Shown: positions 1 to 8,806 of the stretch, piece by piece
Layout: each line of letters starts with the position of its first letter
How positions within the stretch are numbered: the first letter of the stretch is position 1
NCBI RefSeq assembly: GCF_014192375.1
Contig: NZ_JACHXV010000008.1
Coordinates: 58,623 to 122,622 of the forward strand
DNA: 64,000 nucleotides
Source of the DNA: Endobacter medicaginis
GTDB taxonomy: Bacteria > Pseudomonadota > Alphaproteobacteria > Acetobacterales > Acetobacteraceae
Reading direction: 5' to 3'
Program-made: the position numbers and the translations under genes
The notes under the pieces: model-generated
What the model saw: the letters and a program-made list of their open reading frames with translations, nothing else
Databases searched by the model: none
Told to the model about the DNA's origin: nothing

Positions 1-224
1 GGCTCCATCTCCAGCAGATCCGCCTCGCCATAGGTCGCCGAGCCGCCGGTGACCTCGTAATCGGCGCGGCCGGCCAGCACATAGGACAGCGTCGACTTGC
101 CCGAGCCGTTCGGCCCCATCACGGCATGGATCTCGCCGGGCGGCACTACAAGATCGATGCCGCGCAGGATCGGGGTGTCGCCGATCGCGGCCTTCAGTCC
201 GCTGACGGTGAGGATGTGGCTCAT
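1..224 (-). CDS. sufC: Fe-S cluster assembly ATPase SufC (partial, N-terminus only)
   Basis: Only the first 74 residues are inside the window; the gene continues past base 1. The visible part opens [12 protein letters not shown] and contains a Walker A loop, GPNGSGKST, near residue 40, as in the SufC ABC-type ATPase. In that family SufC joins SufB and SufD to form the soluble scaffold that assembles Fe-S clusters in the cytoplasm. The ATG overlaps the sufB stop codon (ATGA), so the two genes are translationally coupled and belong to the operon led by the Rrf2 regulator. Confidence 0.93.
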   Translation of the reverse strand, partial: MSHILTVSGLKAAIGDTPILRGIDLVVPPGEIHAVMGPNGSGKSTLSYVLAGRADYEVTGGSATYGEADLLEME

Positions 225-1711
225 CCAACGCTTCCTTCGAGAGAGATGGCGAGGAGCTTCTGCGCCTCGACGGCAAATTCCATCGGCAGTTCCTTCAGCA
301 CGTCACGGCAGAAGCCATTGACGATCAGACCCACCGCGTCTTCCTGGGACAGACCGCGCGAGCGGCAGTAGAACAACTGGTCGTCGGCGATCTTCGAGGT
401 GGTCGCCTCGTGCTCGACCCGTGCGCGTCGGTTGCGATTCTCGACATAGGGCACCGTATGCGCGCCGCACTGGTCGCCGATCAGAAGGCTGTCGCACTGG
501 GTGAAGTTCCGCGCGCCCTCCGCCTTCGGCAGGATGCGCACCAGGCCGCGATAGGTGCTGTCGGAGCGACCGGCGCTGATCGTCTTGGCGACGATGGTGC
601 TGCTGGTGCCGGCGCCGATATGGATCATCTTGGTGCCGGTATCGGCCTGCTGGCGGTTGTTGGTCACCGCCACCGAATAGAACTCGCCCACGCTGCCGTC
701 GCCCTGCAGGATGCAGGAGGGATATTTCCAGGTGATCGCAGACCCGGTCTCGACCTGCGTCCAGCTGATCTTCGCCCGCGCGCCGCGGCATGCGCCGCGC
801 TTGGTGACGAAATTGTAGATGCCGCCGCGACCTTCGGAATCGCCGGGATACCAGTTCTGCACGGTGGAGTACTTGATGGTGGCGTCATCCATCGCCACCA
901 GCTCGACCACCGCGGCATGGAGCTGGTTCTCGTCGCGCTGCGGCGCGGTGCATCCCTCCAGATAGCTGACCGAGGCACGTTCCTCGGCGATAATCAGCGT
1001 GCGCTCGAACTGGCCCGTGTTGCGGGCATTGATGCGGAAATAGGTCGACAGCTCCATCGGACAACGCACGCCCTTCGGCACGAACACGAAGCTGCCGTCG
1101 GTGAACACCGCCGAATTCAGTGCGGCAAAGAAATTGTCGCCGGCCGGCACCACCGAGCCGAGATAGCGCTGCACCAGCTCGGGATGCTCGCGCACCGCGT
1201 CCGAGATCGGGCAGAAGATCACGCCCGCCTCGGCCAGCGTCTTCTTGAAGGTGGTGGCCACGGAAACGCTGTCGAACACCGCGTCCACCGCGACCGGCAG
1301 GCGCGCCTCGACATCTTCCGCACCCTCGACGCCCGCGAGGATCGCCTGCTCCCTGATCGGGATGCCGAGCTTTTCATAAGTACGCAGCAGTTCCGGATCG
1401 ACCTCGTCGAGCGATTTCGGCCCGGGCTTGCGCTTCGGCGCGGCATAGTAATGCGCGTCCTGATAGTCGATCGGCGGGTAGCCGAGCTTGGCCCAGTGCG
1501 GCTCTTCCATCGCCTGCCACTGCGCGAACGCTTTCAGCCGCCAGTCCAGCAGCCAGCCGGGCTCGCCCTTGCGCTCGGAAATCAGCCGCACGGTGGCCTC
1601 GTCGAGCCCTTTCGGCGCGACATCCATCTCGATATCGGTCTCGAAGCCCCATTTGTAGCCCGACTGTGTCGCGGCTCCGACGGCTTCGATGGTTTCGATC
1701 GTGGCAGCCAT
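221..1711 (-). CDS. sufB: Fe-S cluster assembly protein SufB
   Basis: This 496-residue protein is the usual length for SufB, the scaffold subunit of the SufBCD complex on which nascent Fe-S clusters are built. The C-terminal half carries the family's beta-helix core (for example the stretch around [12 protein letters not shown]), and the conserved [17 protein letters not shown] segment lies near residue 430. It starts 3 nt after the stop of the upstream Rrf2 regulator and overlaps sufC by 4 nt, so this is a tight operon, regulator-sufB-sufC. Cysteines are present in the core, but I did not map which one matches the cluster-assembly cysteine. Confidence 0.97.
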   Translation of the reverse strand: MAATIETIEAVGAATQSGYKWGFETDIEMDVAPKGLDEATVRLISERKGEPGWLLDWRLKAFAQWQAMEEPHWAKLGYPPIDYQDAHYYAAPKRKPGPKSLDEVDPELLRTYEKLGIPIREQAILAGVEGAEDVEARLPVAVDAVFDSVSVATTFKKTLAEAGVIFCPISDAVREHPELVQRYLGSVVPAGDNFFAALNSAVFTDGSFVFVPKGVRCPMELSTYFRINARNTGQFERTLIIAEERASVSYLEGCTAPQRDENQLHAAVVELVAMDDATIKYSTVQNWYPGDSEGRGGIYNFVTKRGACRGARAKISWTQVETGSAITWKYPSCILQGDGSVGEFYSVAVTNNRQQADTGTKMIHIGAGTSSTIVAKTISAGRSDSTYRGLVRILPKAEGARNFTQCDSLLIGDQCGAHTVPYVENRNRRARVEHEATTSKIADDQLFYCRSRGLSQEDAVGLIVNGFCRDVLKELPMEFAVEAQKLLAISLEGSVG

Positions 1712-1714
1712 ATC

Positions 1715-2263
1715 CTACTCCGCGGAGTTCAGCGCCGCTTCACGCGGCACGGTATCGAGCGCCGCCTCACGCGACACGGTATCGAGCGCCGCCTCACGCG
1801 GCGACGCAGCTCTCATCGGCGGCCGCTCCGAACAGCAGCCCGGGCCCCGAAGCTCGGCGAGAGAGATCGCCCTCAGCGCCGAACGGACCGCCTCGTTGAC
1901 CGGTTCCCAGCGTCCGCGGACGTCGCAGCGCCCATACGCCTCGCAGCCACCTGTCCCTTCGATGCAGGTGATCAGCGCGATCGGCCCGTCGAGGGCCGAA
2001 ATCACCTCGTCGAGCGCGATGTCCTCCAGCGGACGTGACAACCGATACCCGCCCCGCGCCCCGCGCGCCGAGGTCACGAACCCGGAGCCGGCCAGCGTCT
2101 TGAGGACCTTGGCCACCGTCGGCTCCGGAATCCCGGTCAGCGCGGCGAGATGCGGCGCTGTCGCCATGCAGGCGCCCTGCTCCCCGCCACCCTCGCGCTG
2201 GCAACGATCGAGCCTGATCAGAACGGCGACCGCATAATCGGTCAGTTTCGACAGCCTCAGCAC
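1715..2263 (-). CDS. Rrf2-family Fe-S-type regulator of the suf operon
   Basis: The protein begins LRLSKLTDYAVAVLIRL, a typical Rrf2 winged-helix start, followed by the recognition-helix region TGIPEPTVAKVLKTL. Three cysteines in CIEGTGGCEAYGRC (C-x6-C-x5-C) match the Fe-S ligand pattern of the IscR/SufR/RirA branch, so it probably senses Fe-S or iron status and controls the suf genes it leads. I chose the GTG at 2263 because it gives the family-typical N-terminus and has GGGAG upstream; GTG 2281 and TTG 2284 are in-frame alternatives. The C-terminal tail is odd: a nine-residue unit resembling REAALDTVS is repeated about 2.6 times, encoded by a 27-bp DNA repeat. Confidence 0.9.
   Translation of the reverse strand: MLRLSKLTDYAVAVLIRLDRCQREGGGEQGACMATAPHLAALTGIPEPTVAKVLKTLAGSGFVTSARGARGGYRLSRPLEDIALDEVISALDGPIALITCIEGTGGCEAYGRCDVRGRWEPVNEAVRSALRAISLAELRGPGCCSERPPMRAASPREAALDTVSREAALDTVPREAALNSAE
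1734..1802. repeat. 27-bp in-frame tandem repeat in the suf regulator gene
   Basis: Two full 27-bp units (1734-1760 and 1761-1787) differ at only two positions, and a third partial unit starts at 1788. The period is a multiple of three, so copy-number change would lengthen or shorten the protein tail without shifting frame. Confidence 0.9.
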
Positions 2264-2295
2264 CGCACCGCTCCCGATCACCAATCCTTCATTGC

Positions 2296-2310
2296 GGACC
2301 TCATCGGTCC
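2296..2310. promoter_or_regulatory. Inverted repeat upstream of the suf regulator
   Basis: GGACC-TCATC-GGTCC is a perfect 5-bp inverted repeat 33 nt upstream of the regulator start, where an autoregulatory operator would sit. A possible -35 (TTGACG on the minus strand) lies at 2342-2347, but I see no convincing -10. The operator role is inferred from position only. Confidence 0.3.
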
Positions 2311-2443
2311 TGATTGGTCAGATGCGACGTCCGGCCCTCAGCGTCAAGCCAAAACCGCCCCCGCCCGGCATGGCGGACCTGTCGCCCGCGCAAGACGCGC
2401 CGATCATTCGGCCTCACCTGTCACCGTCACAGCTTCCACCGCC

Positions 2444-3757
2444 CTAAAGAGCACCGCCGAGCCAGATCAGCGCGCCATTGATCGCCAGACCGGCCAGGAA
2501 GCCGAACACGGTGCCGTTGATGCGGATGAACTGCAGATCGCTGCCGACCCTCACTTCCAGCCGTTCGGCCAGGGTGTCGGCATCCCAGCCCTCGATCACC
2601 CGCGCGATGAATTCCGAGACCTGAACCTGTATCCTCGGCAGCGTCGCACCGAGCGCCGCCGCCACCGCCGCATCGACCCGTCCACGCAGCCCTGAATCCG
2701 TCTCCAGCATGCTCGACAGACGCTCCAGCGCCTGATGCGTCGCCCCGGCGATCCATGGCGCCGGGCTCTCGGCATCCGCCGCCACCGTCTGACGCAGCCG
2801 GACCCAGATCCCCTGCAACCAGTCCTGCATCGCCGGATGCGCCAGCATGCCGGAGAACGCCACCCCGATCTGCGCGGCCCGCTCAGGGTCGGTCTCGATG
2901 CGGTCGATCTCGCCGCGCATCCATTGCGTCACCGCCCCTCGCAGCTCCGAGCCCTCCGGGTCGAGCCGGTCAATCTCTTCCGACAGCGCCGCCAGCACGC
3001 GGCTCGCGACTGCGCTTCCCAACGCCCAGCCGACCAGCCGCCCGCCCTGTTCGCGCACCCGGCCCTCGACGAACTCGCGCAAGACCGGCTCGCGCTCGCG
3101 CAGCAGGCGCCTGGCCTGGGCAATCAGCGAGGTCATCACCGCCTGGTGACGGTCGCTTTCGAGTGTCGCGCGCAGCATCCGCCCCAGCACCGGCCCGGCC
3201 GCCCGCCCGCCGAGCGCCTGACGCAGCGCCGAGGCCAGCAGCGCCGGTCCCCGCCCGTCCTCCATGCCTTCGAGCAGCCGCGGCAGCAGCCGCGCCGCAC
3301 CGCGTTCGAGCGAGGCGGCGACCGGCGGATCGCGCAGGGTGCGCGCCAGCAGCCCCGCCACGTCCAGCCGTGACAGCGCCGCCGAGAGCTCAGCCGCGGT
3401 CAGCAGCCGGTGGCCGACGAATCGCCCGAGTGCCGCGCCCAGCCGTGCCTTCTGCGCCGGAATGATCGCCGTATGAGGAATCGGTAGGCCGAGCGGGCGG
3501 CGGAACAGCGCCGTCACCGCAAACCAGTCTGCGAGGCCGCCCACCAGCCCGGCCGTCGCACTGCCCGCCAGCATCTGCCATATCGCGCGCCCTGGCGGCG
3601 TTGCGGCATGATGCGCCGCCCAGCTCGCCGCCAGCACGCCCAGCGCCATCGCCGCGAGCAGCCCGCCGGCGAAGGCACGGAACTGCCGCAGCCGCCGCGC
3701 CAGACGCGCCTCTTCCTCGGCGGCCGCATCGACGCCGCCGGACGCATGTTCAGTCAT
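2444..3757 (-). CDS. DUF445 family membrane protein
   Basis: This 437-residue protein matches the DUF445 (YjiN-like) family. An N-terminal hydrophobic segment (about residues 28-48) is followed by the family hallmark GLVGGLADWFAVTALFRRPLG and the IPHTAIIPAQKARLG segment. A long alpha-helical middle follows, and a second hydrophobic segment closes the C-terminus (about 412-437). The biochemical role of the family is unknown; the architecture suggests an inner-membrane protein with a large helical domain. It is transcribed alone, and the ATG at 3757 has no competing upstream start. Confidence 0.9.
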   Translation of the reverse strand: MTEHASGGVDAAAEEEARLARRLRQFRAFAGGLLAAMALGVLAASWAAHHAATPPGRAIWQMLAGSATAGLVGGLADWFAVTALFRRPLGLPIPHTAIIPAQKARLGAALGRFVGHRLLTAAELSAALSRLDVAGLLARTLRDPPVAASLERGAARLLPRLLEGMEDGRGPALLASALRQALGGRAAGPVLGRMLRATLESDRHQAVMTSLIAQARRLLREREPVLREFVEGRVREQGGRLVGWALGSAVASRVLAALSEEIDRLDPEGSELRGAVTQWMRGEIDRIETDPERAAQIGVAFSGMLAHPAMQDWLQGIWVRLRQTVAADAESPAPWIAGATHQALERLSSMLETDSGLRGRVDAAVAAALGATLPRIQVQVSEFIARVIEGWDADTLAERLEVRVGSDLQFIRINGTVFGFLAGLAINGALIWLGGAL

Positions 3758-3906
3758 CGGCCCGGCTTAGCACGGCACCCCACCGGGCCCCAAAGGATCA
3801 CCCGGACCTCGCGGCATTTGCCGCGATGCACCCAGACGGCGGTTGCAGCCACGCGCCGGAAATGAAACCTTCTCGTCCGTCGCATCCACCCGCAGCAAGG
3901 CAGCCC

Positions 3907-6759
3907 ATGTCCGAGACAGTCGAGACCGTCGAGACCCATGCTGCGGAGCCTGCGCCCGCCGCGCCGTCGCTCGCGTCGCTCGACACGCTGCGGACCGTCG
4001 CCGCCCGGATCCTCGAGCGCCGCGCCCGCGACCCGTTCGCGAACCCGGTGATGGCCATCGCCATGCGCCTGTCGCGTCAGCTCGACGACGGCACCATCAC
4101 CTTCGCCGATATCGCCGGTCTGATCCGCACCCTGCGCGACGAGGCGCTGATCGCCCGCGCCGGACGGCTGCGCCGCTATGTCGGACTCGACAACCCGGTC
4201 CCGGTCGAGGCGCGCTTCGAGGAGCTGGCCGCCCGGCTGGTTCGCCCCGACCCGCAGGACAGCCCGGTGCCGTTCGCGCAGTTCCGCCGCGCCGTCGAGC
4301 GGGCGCGCTTCAGCGCCGTGTTCACCGCCCACCCGACCTTCGCGGTGAAGCCCGAAGTGTATGCCGCCATTGCCGCCATCGCCGACACTCCCGGCACCGC
4401 CCTGCCGCCGATCGACAGCCACCGCCCCTCGCCACCGACGCTCGACGACGAGTTCATCTGGGCCACCGCGGCAATGAGCCGCGGCCGCGACGCGATCGAT
4501 CGGCTCAACCGCGCCATGATCGCCGCCGCCGCCGACTGCTGGCCGCAGAGCTGGCGCTCGGTCCTGCCCTGCCCGATCACGCTGAGCTCGTGGGTCGGCT
4601 ATGACACCGACGGACGCACCGATATCGGCTGGTCCGACACGATCCGCCTGCGGCTGCGGATGAAGTCGCTCCAGCTCTCCCGTCTGCGCACGCAGCTCGA
4701 CACGCTCGACGACACCGCCACCGCCGCGCTGCGCACCCGGCTCGACACCGCGCTCGACACCGTCGCCGCCCAGATCGCCGCCTGCCCGTCGAACCCGACC
4801 CCGGAACAATCCGCGGACTTCGCCCGGGCGCTGATCGGCGGCGCATCGGATGCGATCCGCAACCCCGACGACCTGGCCGCCGATTTCAACGCCGCAATGG
4901 ACGCGTTGCCGCCGGCCGGGCAGATCTCGCTCGCCACCTTCCGGGCGGGTCTCGTTGGCCACGGCATGGGTCTCGCGCACACCCAGGTGCGGCTGAACGC
5001 CACCCAGCTCCACAATGTGGTGCGCCAGCGCCTCGGCCTGACCGACAGCCCCGAGCATCCCGCCCGTCGTCGCGCGCTGCTGGCGGCGATCAACGAGCAT
5101 CTCGACACCACCGTCGCGGTGCCGGTCGATATCGGTGCCATCCTCGTCGAACAGACCTCGGCGGCGCGGCTGATGATGACGGTCGCCCAGATCGCCAAGC
5201 ATATCGACACTGCCAGCCCGGTCCGCTTCCTGATCGCCGAGACCGAGGGCGGCTACACGCTGCTCGCGGCCCTCTGGCTCGCCACCCTGTTCGGCATCGC
5301 CGATCGCATCGAGATCAGCCCGCTGTTCGAGACGGCGGATGCGCTCGAACGTGGCGCGCAGGTGATCGAGGAGGCGCTGCGTTCGCCGCACTGGCGCGCC
5401 TATCTGCGCCGCACCGGCAAGATGGCGCTGCAGTTCGGCTATTCGGATTCCGGCCGCTATGTCGGCCAGCTCGCCGCCACCTACCTGATCGAGCGGTTGC
5501 GCCTGAAGGTGGTCGACCTGCTGGTGCGCCACAAGCTCACCGAGGTCGAGGTCATCCTGTTCGACACCCATGGCGAGAGCATCGGCCGCGGCGCGCATCC
5601 GTTCAGCCTCGCCGACCGGCTCGACTACATCTCGCCGATCCGCTCATGGCAGTATTTCCTGTCCAACGGGCTGGCGCTGCGTGAGGAAAGCGCGATCCAG
5701 GGCGGCGACGGCTACCTGTTGATGGGCACCGAGCGCCTCGCCGAAGCCACCATCGCCACCATCGCCGCGCACGCCTTCTCGCAGACCCTCGACCCGAAGG
5801 GCCCCGACACCGACCCGGTCTATGACGAGCCGGATTTCTCGGCCGATTTCTTCACCGCGGTGGCGACCGAGATGCAGGCGCTGGTTGAGGACCCCGGCTA
5901 TGCCGCGGTGCTCGGCGCGTTCGGCCCCTCGCTGATCGACCGCACCGGCTCGCGCCCACCCGCCCGGCAGAGCGACGGCGGCAGCGTGTCGGCGCGCATC
6001 CGCCACCCGCGCGAGCTGCGCGCGATCCCCAACAACGCCCTGCTCCAGCAGCTCGGCTGGTGCGCCAACACGCTGCAGGGGCTCGGGGCCGCCGCCGCCC
6101 GCCATCCCGAGACCTTCGACGCGCTGCGCGACGACTCCCCCCGCTTCCGCCGTGCGCTCGACTTCGCCGAGCATGCGCTGGCGCATTCCTCGACCGACGT
6201 GCTGCGCGCGATCGTCGTGAGCCTCGACCCCGGCGTCTGGCTCGACCGCGCCGATCACGCCACCGACCCCGCGCACCGGCAGGCCCTGGTCGGCGTTGCC
6301 CGCGCGCTCGAGCGGTTCGATCTGTGGGCGATCACCCAATCGATGTTCCGCCGCATCCAGTCGGACCATCTCGCACTCCGCGTCGCCTGGCCCGACATGC
6401 CGCAGATGGCGCTCGACACCCTGCTGCTGCATGCGATCCGTATCGCGCTGATCGACCATCTGTGGACGCTCTCGACCCGCATCCCCTATTTCTCGCCCCG
6501 GCATGGTGTCACCCGGGAAGCGCTCGACGACATGATCCTGCGTCTGGAGATTCCCACCGCCCAGCGCGTGCTGGCGGAAGCCTTCCCGGCCAGTGCGGAA
6601 ATCAGCCAGACGCTCGATTTCGGCGAGCCCGGCCCGCAGATGCAGGAGGCCTCCTACTCGCGCGAACACGCCGAGATCTTCCGCCCGATCCAGACCTGCT
6701 TCGACCTGATCCGCGAGATCTCGATCGCGGTCGCGCACGATATCGGAGCCTTCGGCTGA
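3907..6759 (+). CDS. Phosphoenolpyruvate carboxylase-like protein with divergent active site
   Basis: A 950-residue protein of PEPC size. The catalytic-histidine motif FTAHPT is at 139-144 (His142), GYSDSGRYVG at 511-520 and FDTHGESIGRG at 552-562. PEPC would replenish oxaloacetate from PEP and bicarbonate. The two C-terminal motifs depart from the canonical GYSDSAKDAG and FHGRGGxxGRGG: the lysine is Arg517, the first loop arginine is His555, while the second (Arg561) is kept. It is therefore either an atypical PEPC branch or a homologue with altered chemistry, and I leave the symbol blank. ATG 3907 is chosen because AAGG lies just upstream; the frame stays open back to 3601 without family sequence. 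Confidence 0.85.
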   Translation: MSETVETVETHAAEPAPAAPSLASLDTLRTVAARILERRARDPFANPVMAIAMRLSRQLDDGTITFADIAGLIRTLRDEALIARAGRLRRYVGLDNPVPVEARFEELAARLVRPDPQDSPVPFAQFRRAVERARFSAVFTAHPTFAVKPEVYAAIAAIADTPGTALPPIDSHRPSPPTLDDEFIWATAAMSRGRDAIDRLNRAMIAAAADCWPQSWRSVLPCPITLSSWVGYDTDGRTDIGWSDTIRLRLRMKSLQLSRLRTQLDTLDDTATAALRTRLDTALDTVAAQIAACPSNPTPEQSADFARALIGGASDAIRNPDDLAADFNAAMDALPPAGQISLATFRAGLVGHGMGLAHTQVRLNATQLHNVVRQRLGLTDSPEHPARRRALLAAINEHLDTTVAVPVDIGAILVEQTSAARLMMTVAQIAKHIDTASPVRFLIAETEGGYTLLAALWLATLFGIADRIEISPLFETADALERGAQVIEEALRSPHWRAYLRRTGKMALQFGYSDSGRYVGQLAATYLIERLRLKVVDLLVRHKLTEVEVILFDTHGESIGRGAHPFSLADRLDYISPIRSWQYFLSNGLALREESAIQGGDGYLLMGTERLAEATIATIAAHAFSQTLDPKGPDTDPVYDEPDFSADFFTAVATEMQALVEDPGYAAVLGAFGPSLIDRTGSRPPARQSDGGSVSARIRHPRELRAIPNNALLQQLGWCANTLQGLGAAAARHPETFDALRDDSPRFRRALDFAEHALAHSSTDVLRAIVVSLDPGVWLDRADHATDPAHRQALVGVARALERFDLWAITQSMFRRIQSDHLALRVAWPDMPQMALDTLLLHAIRIALIDHLWTLSTRIPYFSPRHGVTREALDDMILRLEIPTAQRVLAEAFPASAEISQTLDFGEPGPQMQEASYSREHAEIFRPIQTCFDLIREISIAVAHDIGAFG

Positions 6760-6818
6760 CCGCCCTCCACCTCGATGCGGCGGCACGCACCGCGCCGGCG
6801 CGTCCAACGGGCTGGCGG

Positions 6819-7700
6819 TTGACCGAGCCGGAGCCGCCACGCGCCACCCCGATCGCGTTCGCGCCCGGCATCCGCCGCATCGTCGCGGCCAATCCCGGCC
6901 CGATGACCTATCACGGCACCAATTGCTGGCTGATCGACACCGATGACGGCACCGTCGTGCTCGATCCGGGCAGCGCCGAGCCCGACCATCTCGACGCGAT
7001 CGAGCGCGAGGCCGGTCGCATCGGGCTGATCCTGCTCAGCCACACCCATGCCGATCACCTCACCGGCGTCGCCGAACTCGCCGCCCGCACCGGCGCGCCG
7101 ACCGCCGGCTTCCACCGCCCCGCGGGCGGGGACTTCACCCCCGACCTCCCGCTCGTCGACGGGCAGACCATCGCCGGGCTGCGCGTGCTGCATACGCCCG
7201 GTCACGCGATGGACCATCTGTGCTTCGTGCGGCCCGGCGGGATCGTCTTCGTCGGCGACCACATCATGGGCTGGTCCACCTCGGTGGTGCCGCCGCCGCC
7301 GGCCGGCGATCTGGTCGCCTATCTCGAACAGCTCGCCCGCCTGCGCGACCTGCCGGCCAAGGTGTTCCTCAGCGGCCACGGCCCGGCGATCACCGAGCCG
7401 GCCCGCCTCACGCGGATCCTGATCGACCACCGGCTGGCGCGCGAATCGGCGATCGAAGCGCTGATCGACGACACCCCGCGCGATCTCGACGCCCTGTTTC
7501 CGCGTGCCTACCCGCGCATCCAGCGCGCGCTCGGCTTCGCCGCCACCGCCAACCTGCTCGGCCATCTCGACAAGCTCGAACGCGACGGCCGCATCGTGGC
7601 CGAACCCTACACGCCCCCCGTCGACCGGCCGCCACGCCGCGACACGCCCTTCGACATGAGCCGTTTCGACAACCTCGCCTGGCGCCGCCCCCGGCGATGA
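6819..7700 (+). CDS. MBL-fold metallo-hydrolase (LACTB2-like)
   Basis: The zinc-binding motif HTHADHLTGV (HxHxDH), the third-histidine segment HTPGHAMDHLCFV, the GDHIMGWSTS aspartate strand and the final SGHGP histidine are all present, giving a complete metallo-beta-lactamase active site. The MxYxGTN start strand and the C-terminal helical domain resemble the LACTB2/glyoxalase-II-like branch, so the substrate may be a thioester, nucleic acid or other phosphoester; it cannot be told from sequence. No ATG exists before the fold begins, so TTG 6819 is the best start. The stop overlaps the next ATG (ATGA), coupling it to the acetyltransferase. Confidence 0.88.
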   Translation: MTEPEPPRATPIAFAPGIRRIVAANPGPMTYHGTNCWLIDTDDGTVVLDPGSAEPDHLDAIEREAGRIGLILLSHTHADHLTGVAELAARTGAPTAGFHRPAGGDFTPDLPLVDGQTIAGLRVLHTPGHAMDHLCFVRPGGIVFVGDHIMGWSTSVVPPPPAGDLVAYLEQLARLRDLPAKVFLSGHGPAITEPARLTRILIDHRLARESAIEALIDDTPRDLDALFPRAYPRIQRALGFAATANLLGHLDKLERDGRIVAEPYTPPVDRPPRRDTPFDMSRFDNLAWRRPRR

Positions 7701-8806
7701 CCAGCCTCTACACGCTGCGCACCCCGCTCGGCGCGTCTTTCGTCTGGCAGGACGGCCGCCCCGTCGAGACCGGACGGCCGGGCGCGAGCAACGCATCGGT
7801 GCTGCTGACGCCGGGTCCGATCGACACGCTGCCGATCCTCGGCGAACCGCACATGCCGCCCAGCCTCGGCCTGCTGCTCGGCGACAGCCGCCCGTTGCCA
7901 GTGCGCCTCGCGCCCACCGCGCGGCCGGACATGCTGCGCCTCAGGCTCGACGATGACGGGGTGTGGAGCGAGGCCCTCGCCATACCAAGCCACCATCTCC
8001 CCCGCGCGGCCGAGGAAGCGGTCGGCGCGATCGACATCCTGCTCGCCGCGTCCGACCGCGCCGCCGCCCTCGCCCGCCTGGCCGACGCCGCCCCCGAGAC
8101 CGCCGCGGCCGCCGCCTGGCTGCTCGCCAAGCCCGACGCGCTGCGTGCCATCGCCCTGCTGCGCGACCATCCCGCCTGGCCGGTCCTGTTCGCCGGCCTG
8201 CAATCGGCGGCCAGCGGTGGCACGCGCCGTTTCGAGCATGACACCCGCCACCGCCTCGCCCCGCTGATCGCCCGCTACGGGTGGAGCATCGGCTGCAACA
8301 GCTACGGCGCGCCCGACGTGCTCGATCACGACCAGGGCGCGAGCCTGTCGATCGGCAGCTATTGCTCGATGAACAGCTTCACCGTGGTGCTCGCCAACCA
8401 CACGAGCCGTACCGTCACCACCTACCCGTTCCGCACGCTGGCCAACTGGTGGCCGACGATGCGCGAGCATCCCGAGATCGAGGACCATGTCGGCGCCGAC
8501 GTGGCGATCGGCAGCGATGTCTGGGTCGGGCGCGGCGTGGTCGTGTTGCCCGGCACCACAGTCGGCGACGGCGCCATCCTGGGCGCCAACACCGTCGCAC
8601 GCGGCGTGATCCCGCCCTATGCGGTGGTGGTCGGCAATCCCGGCCGGGTGATCAGGCGCCGCTTCGCCGATGCCGAGATCGAGCGCCTGCTCGCCATCCG
8701 ATGGTGGGACTGGCCGGACTGGCAGGTCGACCGCTTCTCGCCGCTGCTGTCACGTCCCGACCTGTCCGCGTTTTTCGAGGCGGTCGACGCTCTGTCGACG
8801 CCCTGA
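7697..8806 (+). CDS. CatB/Vat-like hexapeptide acetyltransferase with N-terminal extension
   Basis: The C-terminal part (from about residue 195) has the left-handed parallel beta-helix signature of xenobiotic/streptogramin-type acetyltransferases: SIGSYCSMNSFTVVL, an active-site-like NHTSRTVTTYPF, then hexapeptide turns through VWVGRGVVVLPGTTVGDGAI and a PPYAVVVGNPGRVI end. Typical members are about 210 residues; this one is 369, and its first 190 residues are an alanine-rich domain I do not recognise. It is coupled to the MBL hydrolase by a 4-nt overlap. Its 3' end overlaps the convergent MFS gene by 57 nt. The acyl acceptor is unknown. Confidence 0.85.
   Translation: MTSLYTLRTPLGASFVWQDGRPVETGRPGASNASVLLTPGPIDTLPILGEPHMPPSLGLLLGDSRPLPVRLAPTARPDMLRLRLDDDGVWSEALAIPSHHLPRAAEEAVGAIDILLAASDRAAALARLADAAPETAAAAAWLLAKPDALRAIALLRDHPAWPVLFAGLQSAASGGTRRFEHDTRHRLAPLIARYGWSIGCNSYGAPDVLDHDQGASLSIGSYCSMNSFTVVLANHTSRTVTTYPFRTLANWWPTMREHPEIEDHVGADVAIGSDVWVGRGVVVLPGTTVGDGAILGANTVARGVIPPYAVVVGNPGRVIRRRFADAEIERLLAIRWWDWPDWQVDRFSPLLSRPDLSAFFEAVDALSTP

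Noticed and set aside
1734..1802. CRISPR-like repeat
   Set aside because: The units are contiguous, in frame and without spacers, so this is a coding tandem repeat.
410..2038. 542-residue plus-strand ORF over sufB and the suf regulator
   Set aside because: It runs antisense through two clear genes and its repeats only mirror the 27-bp repeat.
3754..5598. 614-residue minus-strand ORF opposite the PEPC-like gene
   Set aside because: The plus strand carries FTAHPT and other PEPC motifs in normal codon use; the minus ORF is low-complexity Arg/Gly/His sequence.
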